This document shows positions 57,455 through 64,000 of a stretch of 64,000 nucleotides of DNA, piece by piece. Origin of the DNA: Nakazawaea peltata. Lineage: Eukaryota; Ascomycota; Pichiomycetes; Alaninales; Pachysolenaceae. The position numbers and the translations under genes are program-made. The notes below the pieces were generated by a model that saw nothing but the letters and a program-made list of their open reading frames with translations, ran no database searches and was not told the origin of the DNA. The stretch lies in NCBI GenBank assembly GCA_001599355.1, contig BCGQ01000006.1, forward strand, positions 682,001 to 746,000, written 5' to 3'. The stretch's first letter is position 1, and every line of letters starts with the position of its first letter.

Positions 57455-58010
57455 TCGCAGCTTGCTGCAAGCGCATTAATTAAGTACAGCCGATGGGGAT
57501 TAAGTTCAGCAGGTGTTTTCGGGCAGTGAAAGGCAGACCGCACAGAGCAAAACAGGAATTATGTTGACGGAGTTTCTTAAGCAAAGCAGCATAAAGGGCG
57601 AAATAAAGCAGAGATCCCGGACCAACCAGGGAAACAAGAGCGTAGATGAGTTAAATGTAGAAAAAAAGAAAAAAAATTAATTAGATTGCCTCGAATTGCT
57701 TGCTGTGGCTAAGACAGCAGCTGGGAGATTTTTAGAGACACTGACCATTGAAGTTGAAGAAATGGATAAAATTGACATCAATTGAATTGTTAAAATTGAT
57801 AACATCGATTTCCCCCGCCATCAACATCCTTCCATACATCCCTTCTCCTCAATTGAAGCTGCCTCCGTACCTCATGCTATTCCCAAAGCATTGTTATAGT
57901 GTTTCCTATTTAGGCAAACATGACAGAAAATGCAAAAAATTTCAGGTGCAGCTCGCAGAAATAAGCTGCAATTATGTGTGAAATTTTCTTAAACTGCTGC
58001 AGGCAAGTTT

Positions 58011-58018
58011 TATAAATA
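58011..58018 (+). promoter_or_regulatory. TATA box of NCE102
   Basis: TATAAATA lies about 103-110 bp before the NCE102 ATG. Confidence 0.55.
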
Positions 58019-58120
58019 AAGCAGGGGATCCCCCCGTAATTGAGTTTATACTACAACTAGTTTGTATATACTAATTCGATATTAATTCGTTTCGATTGTT
58101 ATTAACTTGAAAGAAAAAAC

Positions 58121-58630
58121 ATGTTGTCCATTGGTGATTTGACTTTAAGAGGTGTCAACTTTGTCTTCCTCGTTATTATCTTGGGTTTGACCGGTTCTTT
58201 GGCCGCCACCACCGTTACTCAATCTAACCCACAGGTCAACTTTGCCATCTTTGCCGCTGTCTTTGGTTTATTGTTCTCCAGTTTCTACGGTGTATTGGCT
58301 TCTTTCATCTCCGTTTTGGCTTGGCCAGTTATTTTGACCACTTTGGAATTCTTGAACGTTGTCTTCACTTTGGCTGCCGCTGCTCTGTTGGCCACTCTGA
58401 TTAGAGTTCACTCTTGTACCGATGAGGACTACTTGGATGACAACAACGTTGCTCAAGGTTCTACTGACAGATGTAGAAAGGCTCAACTGAGTACCCTGTT
58501 CTTGTTCTTCAGTTTCTTCATCTTCTTGTTCGGATTTGGTTTCCAAATCATCTCCATCTTCAAGAACGGTCCATTCGGTTACTCCGGCTCCAAGCTGTCC
58601 CTGGGTGTCCCAACTGTTTCCCAAGTCTAA
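58121..58630 (+). CDS. NCE102: Eisosome MARVEL protein Nce102
   Basis: The protein has 169 residues (S. cerevisiae Nce102 173) with four membrane spans of the MARVEL fold. Between spans 3 and 4 it carries IRVHSCTDEDYLDDNNVAQGSTDRCRKAQ, matching the family loop, and it ends GVPTVSQV (GVPTISQV in S. cerevisiae). Nce102 sits in plasma-membrane eisosomes (MCC domains), senses sphingolipid level and restrains Pkh kinases. Codons are strongly biased toward C-ending forms, as expected for an abundant protein. CTG at residues 123 and 126 falls on alanines of the S. cerevisiae protein. S. cerevisiae has a paralogue pair, NCE102/FHN1, from genome duplication; here one gene represents both, next to PHB1. 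Confidence 0.96.
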   Translation: MLSIGDLTLRGVNFVFLVIILGLTGSLAATTVTQSNPQVNFAIFAAVFGLLFSSFYGVLASFISVLAWPVILTTLEFLNVVFTLAAAALLATLIRVHSCTDEDYLDDNNVAQGSTDRCRKAQLSTLFLFFSFFIFLFGFGFQIISIFKNGPFGYSGSKLSLGVPTVSQV

Positions 58631-59379
58631 ACTAATCTACCAAAAAGAGATAATTGCTACATCCCACCCATACCCTTTTTTTATAATTGACTCAACATCC
58701 TTATAATAGCGACATGACTGCACAGCAAAGGTGACTTTTTTTTTATTACTTAGCCGGCTTTGTCTTCGGCTTCTGCCTTGCACAGTCATATCCTAACCTA
58801 ATGTATTATTATTATACAGCTTTCAACCGCAATGTAGATTCTCATCTGGAGCAATCGCACTCTAGAATGCCTTCAAACAAAATTAAAACATTAGCAATAA
58901 TGGTCCCCCTTATGTTCCTCCCCCCACATTGTCTGGGCTTCGAAAATGAAATTGCCTCGGGCCTGCTCAGTTTCGAACCCTACAAAAGTTTAAGAGATGA
59001 CTTTGTGTACACTGTTTACAAGAAAAGTTAAAGTATATTAAATTGGCCGATTCAGCCCTACAAAAAGGTTCAATTCTTGCCCGATAACAATATTACTTAT
59101 CTTCGGGAACGAATCTCGCTTCAATGCTTTCAATTAACTCCCAATTCGACTTCGCTTCTCTGCAGCCTAAGCACTCTCAAACCGAGCGCCGCTAGCAAAC
59201 CCGAGAAAAAATGCCGAGTGAGCCGTAGACTCCGGTTCTGGAAAGAGGAAAACAGTAGTGTGCGACAGACAATAGCGATGGATACGAAGGGTAGTGTATA
59301 CAAAACCAATTATTCCAAAAACGGATTTCATCAATATATTTGTATTATATACATGTAGGATAGAAAGATAGAGGGAGGT
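58631..59379. other. Intergenic region NCE102-PHB1 (convergent)
   Basis: The 749 bp between two 3' ends hold no gene that I can support. A 76-codon frame at 58801-59031 and a 93-codon frame at 59077-59358 have no homology that I recognise. T runs near 58672 and 58737 suit 3' end formation. The length is unusual for a tail-to-tail interval in this window (45, 98 and 34 bp elsewhere), so an unrecognised non-coding RNA is possible. Confidence 0.5.
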
Positions 59380-60283
59380 TTAACGACCCAAGTTCAACAA
59401 CAAAGAGTTCTTAGAGCCCTCACCAGCAGCAGAACCTCCGGCACCAGATGGCAAATAGGTGACATTGTTAGATTGCAGCAATGTTTGGGCAATCTCCTTA
59501 GAAGCTTCGATTCTTCTGATCAACAATAAACCATCACCATTCTTCAGTAACAGTCTAGAGATATGATCAGCCAGCTCAGCTTCACCTTCAGCACGAATAA
59601 CACTCAGTTGTCTTTCTTGTTCCAGCTTCTCGACAAGATACTTCAGTCTTTCGGCATCTTGTTGCAGAATTTGCTTTTGTTCAACAGCCTTTGTGAACTC
59701 ACGACCAAAAGTCATATGGGTGATAGAGACATCTTCCAATTTGATATTGAACTCTTGCAGTCTCGACAGCAATTCTCGACGAATCTTAGAAGATACAATC
59801 TCACGTTGAGTAATCAACTCCAGCAGATCATATTGCAGTACAATCGATTTCAAAACCTCATTACCAATGGATGGCAAAACTCTCTCATCATAATCTTGAC
59901 CCAAATGTTGATAGATATTTGGTAATTGTTGGATCTCCGGTCTATGTAATACACGTAAAGTTAACGAAACTTGTTGTAAATCCTTCGATCCAGTAACAGT
60001 GGTGATATTACGGGGTCTGGTTCTTACATCAAACACAATCAGTCTTTGAAGCCAAGGAATCAAGAAATGAGTTCCTTCTCCAACAACAGTTTGCTTAACA
60101 CCTTCGAAACGATCAAAGATAACCAGACGAGATCCACCACGAACATCATACATGATATATGGCATGGCGGCAACTCCGACACCAATTGGGATTGCAATTC
60201 CTAAAAATTGTTAGTATTCAACGCCATTAAATACCCATTTTCCATCTCAACTTACTCGACAAATAATCAATAGCTCTAGACAT
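59380..60283 (-). CDS. PHB1: Prohibitin 1, one intron
   Basis: Exon 1 is 60256-60283 (nine codons plus one base) and exon 2 is 59380-60200. The spliced protein has 282 residues (S. cerevisiae Phb1 287), with N-terminus MSRAIDYLSRIAIPIGVGVAAMPY; codon 10 is split. The body matches Phb1: MYDVRGGSRLVIFDR, VVGEGTHFLIPWLQ, VSLTLRVLHRPE, YDERVLPSIGNEVLKSIV, KLEDVSITHMTFG, SVIRAEGEAE and a SLLLNLGR end. Phb1 and Phb2 form ring complexes in the mitochondrial inner membrane that stabilise membrane proteins. At least seven CTG codons fall on alanines of S. cerevisiae Phb1, for instance in DAERA, VEKAEQERQA and YDAAELITQR. A GTGGCAAAAA element lies about 90 bp upstream and may be an Rpn4-like site. Confidence 0.97.
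60201..60255 (-). other. PHB1 intron (55 nt)
   Basis: The 5' site is GTAAGT, the branch box TACTAAC (60210-60216), and the 3' site TAG, 9 nt after it. The intron is phase 1. Confidence 0.93.
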
Positions 60284-60565
60284 CTTGATTTACACTCTTA
60301 TAATACACTTATTATAGTTAATGAATAATAGATGAACTCACTTCAAGCTGGTTTAAATTAAAGCGCCCTCAGTTGTGGCAAAAAGAGAGGAAATTTTCTT
60401 GGGGAATGAGAATTTGTACAACATACACGACTTTTAATACTAGGAGCTTAGATTTGGATGAGATGATGAGACGATGAGTGGATGAGTTGAGGACGATGAG
60501 CCGGGTCGATGAGTTGTTGAGTTGACCTCCACATCACTACACTAATCACAATTTAATCAATTTAT

Positions 60566-61582
60566 TTAATCTTCAGATTCTTCAATAATTCCAGATTCCT
60601 TAATTAACAGTTCAATCTCCAGTAAAGACCAAATCTTAATGGCAATCTTTCCATTCTCTCTCTTGGAGATAGTGGCGAATTCAATCTTATCACTTGCCAA
60701 CTTAGAAGAGTCCATAGTCTTACTTAATACTTTCAACAGCAAGTTTTGCAGATCCTTCAATTCCATATCATCTTTGTAATCCTGCTTCAATAAGGTCTGC
60801 AGAGAAGCATTGTTAGCACCAATACTGGTCAGTTTCCATCCAGAATAGTTACCAGATGGGTTAGATGTGTACAATTGGAAATCAAAACGATCATCAAAAC
60901 CAGCATACAAGAAAGAAACACCAAATGGTCTCAAACCACCATGTTGTGTATAACCTTGCTTAACGTCACAAATACGACGTACCAATTGTTCACATGGGAT
61001 CTCTTCATTATATGTTTTGAGGAACTGTTGACCAGTCAATCTAGCATGGTTAACAAGAATAGACAGATCGGCATTCATACCGGCAACACAACACACCATA
61101 TTGCTATAAATAGTTAGTAAGACATTCTTTTTTAAAATTCTCTCTATTAAACAACTTACTCATTAAGAATGTACATCTTTTCAGCACTAGTATCTTGCTC
61201 TAACAACTTGGAAGTGACTTTCTTCTCAGCTGCTAAGACGACACCATCCTTCAGCAATATTCCAATGGCTGTTCCCGCATGAGAAATCAGCTCCAACAGG
61301 TATTCAACCTAAACCATAGTTAGTATATTGGATCAGTAGTAAGAGGGCGGGTAACTGGAGACAATCAAGTCCGTCGACGATCTGAAACATCACCTTTGAA
61401 CGTATCTTACAAACAATCCGAAAAACAATCCACCATTTCTAACCCAACGTCTCCCCAAATTGTCCCCCAGCTACCCCTTCTCTTCTCTCCGCGTGTTTGC
61501 CACTCCTTCTCATAATACTTACCTGATGTAATCTACCCTCAGGGGAGAATATCGTTGTCCTACTATCGTATCTTCTAGACAT
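60566..61582 (-). CDS. PRE9: 20S proteasome subunit alpha 3 (Pre9), two introns
   Basis: Exons are 61523-61582, 61160-61308 and 60566-61103. The spliced protein has 248 residues (S. cerevisiae Pre9 258). It begins [36 protein letters not shown], the alpha-type signature across the first junction, and continues through [23 protein letters not shown] and [14 protein letters not shown] to [10 protein letters not shown]. Without splicing the first 70 residues would be lost. Pre9 is the only alpha subunit dispensable in S. cerevisiae and helps gate the core particle. CTG in VEY-CTG-L matches alanine. No PACE box is seen between the PRE9 and URN1 starts. A one-mismatch copy (AGTGGCAAA) lies inside intron 1 at 61496-61504. 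Confidence 0.97.
61104..61159 (-). other. PRE9 intron 2 (56 nt)
   Basis: The 5' site is GTAAGT, the branch box TACTAAC (61113-61119), and the 3' site TAG, 9 nt after it. It splits an Asp codon (GA|C). Confidence 0.94.
61309..61522 (-). other. PRE9 intron 1 (214 nt)
   Basis: The 5' site is GTAAGT, the branch box TACTAAC (61319-61325), and the 3' site TAG, 10 nt after it. The intron is phase 0 after Gln20. It is about four times as long as most introns here and contains a near-PACE element. Confidence 0.94.
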
Positions 61583-61836
61583 TGTCAATCACACGGCTCT
61601 ATCTCGTATTCTCTATTCACCTGATCAGTCGAATGTCGTTCAACCAAGCCGCTGTTCTCTTCTAATCTTCAACCGAGTCGACTCGTCTCGTTTTTTAAAT
61701 GGGCGATTTTTTCTGAGGAGCGGTTTACGATTTTGAAGGGGAAATCTCGAGGGATCTACGATTAAGGGGAGTATTTGACAGGGCACTGTTGGAGGGAGGA
61801 GCTGAACACAGAAGGGTCAACTAGAAGGCGGTTAGC

Positions 61837-63234
61837 ATGAAAGGACAGATGAGTGACCAACCTGCGCATGTGGTGAGGTTGACGAAGAAATGGTCATTGG
61901 TGTTCACCCGTCAAGGTCGTAAGTTTTATTATGATGTTTCCAGCAGTAGAACTACCTGGATTTTGGATGAGAGGGTAGATGATGAAAGAGATCTGATACA
62001 AGTGGTGCAGAGTCAGAAGGATGATATGGTATTGTTAATGCTGTGGACAAGGGGATTGAGATTGAGTAAGGATGATATGGAGTATATAAGGAGAGAATAT
62101 GGGGTGCATGAAGATGAAGTTGGAGATGAGGGAGAAGAGAAGATGATGGAGGAGGTAGGGGAGGGAGTAGAGGTAGGAGCAGAGGTAATGAGAGGTGAGG
62201 AATTGGATGAGGATAAAGATTTAGAAAGAGATATGGACATTGGAAGAGAATTTGAGCTGAAGGAGGAAGAAAGGGTAGTATCAGATCTGTCAGAGAGTCA
62301 AGATCTGGTTGTGAATACTGGGCTTGGTCTTATGGGATATAGTTCTAGTGAGGAAGAGGAAGAGGAAGAGGAAGAGGAAGAACAAGGGGAAGAAGATAAT
62401 GAGGAACAAGAAGAACAAGAAAACAGTACATATACACATCTGATACCTGAAAGTGAAGGCGAAGTAGATGACCTTCCCACTGAAACAAATACTCATCAAT
62501 CCCCAAACATCTCTCTCACAGAATCTGATCAAGACCTCGGAGGGGCCAGTTCCGATTCAGATTCAGAATCTGTAGGTTCAGGAGGTGTAGATTTTGATTT
62601 AAGTGATTTAGACGACGACGATAATGAACAAGATACGTCCCAATTCAAGCTGCTTTTGCATGATAAACTGCTGGTACTTGACCCAATGGGACTGTATAAT
62701 TTACAAGTTGAAAAATTGGTGTCTGATCCTCGTTTCTATTCCATTGACGACTCAAACTTAAAAAACAGATTATTTGACGAGTGGTGTCTGGAGCAATTAG
62801 CCCAAAGAGAATCCAAATCTAATGAAGATGATGAGTCCTCCGGTGCAGATGACTCAAACATCTTCGAGGAAGTTTATGATATGTATCCTGAGTTGAAAGT
62901 AGTAGATTATTTAAATGAGAAATATCTGATAGATCTTAAGGAAAAGAAGATGTTCTTATTCGACTTCAAACGTCGCTTCAAAAACGAGTTGAAGTCTGTC
63001 TTATCTTCCGATGTCAACTTCGATAAACTATATAAAGAGTATGTACTCTATCATTTTGATCCGAAAGACACGACCTCCACCAGATGGGCGATGAGTTTCG
63101 ATGGGGAGGAGTCTCCAGAAGGAGGTGAATACCAGGAGAAGCTTAAATCATATTATTCAAAGCTCAAATCTACTGGTGAATTAGATGATGAGAAATTGAT
63201 GAGTGATCTCAAAATGCATAGCAAGAAGTTGTAA
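61837..63234 (+). CDS. URN1: Spliceosome-associated WW/FF protein Urn1
   Basis: The protein has 465 residues, as in S. cerevisiae Urn1. A WW domain lies at about residues 17-42 (WSLVFTRQGRKFYYDVSSSRTTW). Residues 95-280 are very acidic, with the family block GYSSSEEEEEEE. An FF domain follows around 270-325, with LVSDPRFYSIDDSNLKNRLFDEWC matching Urn1's DPDFYKI...LFEEWC. Urn1 is related to Prp40 and human TCERG1 and associates with spliceosomes; it is non-essential in S. cerevisiae. A second ATG four codons in (MSDQ) is a possible start. The gene is divergent from PRE9 with 254 bp between starts. In S. cerevisiae URN1 is close to NCE102 and PIN3, as here. Confidence 0.92.
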   Translation: MKGQMSDQPAHVVRLTKKWSLVFTRQGRKFYYDVSSSRTTWILDERVDDERDLIQVVQSQKDDMVLLMLWTRGLRLSKDDMEYIRREYGVHEDEVGDEGEEKMMEEVGEGVEVGAEVMRGEELDEDKDLERDMDIGREFELKEEERVVSDLSESQDLVVNTGLGLMGYSSSEEEEEEEEEEEQGEEDNEEQEEQENSTYTHLIPESEGEVDDLPTETNTHQSPNISLTESDQDLGGASSDSDSESVGSGGVDFDLSDLDDDDNEQDTSQFKLLLHDKLLVLDPMGLYNLQVEKLVSDPRFYSIDDSNLKNRLFDEWCLEQLAQRESKSNEDDESSGADDSNIFEEVYDMYPELKVVDYLNEKYLIDLKEKKMFLFDFKRRFKNELKSVLSSDVNFDKLYKEYVLYHFDPKDTTSTRWAMSFDGEESPEGGEYQEKLKSYYSKLKSTGELDDEKLMSDLKMHSKKL

Positions 63235-64000
63235 ATAGACAACAGCTAAATGATAAATAATACAAATAGCATAAATAGTACAAAAATCGTAGATAGCTCT
63301 GGCAAGTCAGTAAAATATCAAAACAAACCTGAAACGGAGCTAAAGCCGCACCAGCGCACCGCTATAGTCGTGTACTATACAACAAATATCCCAACTTCAC
63401 TAATTTTGCTCGCGCAGCTCTTTCTTTAATCGTCCTTCTGTTTTTTATGTATGAAACACGAAACTAACAAGGCTTATGCAACGTGACGCAGATGCGAGGA
63501 GAGAAATTCCTAATTATAACAGCTTAGGGCGTTAGTGGCCTGGTGCTGCTCCGCCACGTCGTGGAAAGTATGTCGCGACTCAGTTATTTGATATAGAGCG
63601 GTTTGGATTTATCGACCACACAAACTTCAATAGCCATTGCTATCAGTTCTAACCCCCAATCCTCCTAAAAATAGTGTTGACAATTCATCTTCGATGCTTG
63701 AGTGCACAAAGAAAAAGCTTAAATTATCTATTGAGCCAGATCAAAGACTCTCTGAGCTAGAGTACAAACAAAGTTTGGAACAATAAAATTAAACTTCTAA
63801 CCTTACAGAAGAGCAGCATGGCTTTCAGATGTCACTCCATGAGGGCCCCCCCCCATGATGAATTTACATCTCCAATGCCCCTCTATACTTCCTCTTTACC
63901 ACCTCAACCACCCCCTTTCTCAACAATAGGCACTCTTTTCTTTTTCTTGTTTGCTCGAGAAAAAAATTTTCTTTTCTAGATTTTGATGTTTGTATGGAAA
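63235..64000. other. Right-edge intergenic sequence
   Basis: No gene, tRNA or repeat element is recognised in these 766 bp. A run of nine C residues occurs at 63846-63854, preceded by GGG. Pyrimidine-rich sequence with T runs near 63930-63980 may be promoter of a gene beyond the edge. Confidence 0.5.

Larger units (their letters stand above)
57244..58120. other. Intergenic region permease-NCE102
   Basis: No gene is seen in these 877 bp. An Mcm1-like box (57439-57454) is followed by a CTTGCTGCAAG inverted repeat near 57464-57474. A TATA box (58011-58018) lies about 100 bp before NCE102. The frame at 57748-57981 has no recognisable features. Confidence 0.55.

Noticed and set aside
58964-58984. 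TTTCGAACCCT as a possible tRNA B box
   Set aside because: No A box at the right distance and no cloverleaf can be drawn.
58801-59031. 76-codon open frame between NCE102 and PHB1
   Set aside because: It has an ATG and a TATA-free upstream, no recognised domain or signal peptide, and lies in an interval where chance frames of this size are expected.
1276-61582. CTG read as serine (CUG-Ser clade code)
   Set aside because: The conserved residue at CTG columns is mostly Ala (paired Ala-Ala in PSE1 and PHB1), with Ser only occasionally, so serine fits worse than alanine.
1-64000. CRISPR arrays, operons, bacterial signals
   Set aside because: The window is eukaryotic nuclear DNA. No regularly spaced repeats were found, and close same-strand genes are separated by ordinary promoters.

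Overview
The window is nuclear DNA of a budding yeast (Saccharomycotina). Genes are compact and mostly intron-free. The few introns carry perfect TACTAAC branch points, and gene neighbourhoods match ancestral yeast gene order. The main result is the genetic code. CTG codons repeatedly fall where the Saccharomyces cerevisiae orthologue has alanine, for example in PSE1, PHB1, PRE9, NCE102, GAS1 and the NBD1 signature of YOR1. CTG therefore reads as alanine, the code of the Pachysolen/Nakazawaea/Peterozyma clade (NCBI table 26). Standard-code translations of these genes carry wrong leucines. The base composition does not look extremely AT-rich, which I would expect for Pachysolen itself, so Nakazawaea or Peterozyma is a guess for the genus.

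Layout. 1-5.6 kb: end of a cyclophilin-40 (CPR6 type), importin PSE1, and the G-patch ribosome-biogenesis factor PXR1. 5.9-10.0 kb: two tandem GAS1-type cell-wall glucanosyltransferases. 10.0-12.5 kb: a 2.5 kb gene-free region that looks like a large regulatory region for the ABC transporter YOR1 (12.5-16.9 kb). 17-24.4 kb: MMS21 SUMO ligase, tRNA-Asn(GTT), PHO81 and a mitochondrial carrier. 24.6-33.8 kb: a long acidic protein, probably a diverged ESC1, divergent from TRS130. 33.9-40.2 kb: HEM4, an unrecognised two-pass membrane protein, and a tuberin (TSC2) RapGAP. 40.6-53.5 kb: GSF2, an SMP-30 family protein, HIT1 (one intron), an EAT1/IMO32-type hydrolase, a TMT1/CRG1-type methyltransferase, AIM32, RSE1 and MDM20. 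53.6-63.2 kb: an LSB1/PIN3 SH3 protein (one intron), a DAL5-family permease, NCE102, PHB1 (one intron), PRE9 (two introns) and URN1. 63.2-64 kb has no gene that I can see.

Most genes are single-copy housekeeping genes with no operon-like logic. Several neighbours recur in S. cerevisiae: PSE1/GAS1, PXR1/YOR1, ESC1/TRS130, RSE1/AIM32/GSF2, and a final block that merges the S. cerevisiae YGR131-136 and YPR149-154 regions. Non-coding signals that stand out are ten TTCGGA hexamers and two perfect Rpn4-type PACE boxes upstream of YOR1, seven TCCGCC hexamers between ESC1 and TRS130, and a 14-bp Mcm1-like motif found in three intergenic regions. I saw no transposons, LTRs, viral relics or CRISPR arrays.

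CTG is read as Ala in the descriptions below. Where no ATG begins the longest open frame, I chose the first ATG that fits the protein family. References to S. cerevisiae genes, lengths and systematic names are from memory.
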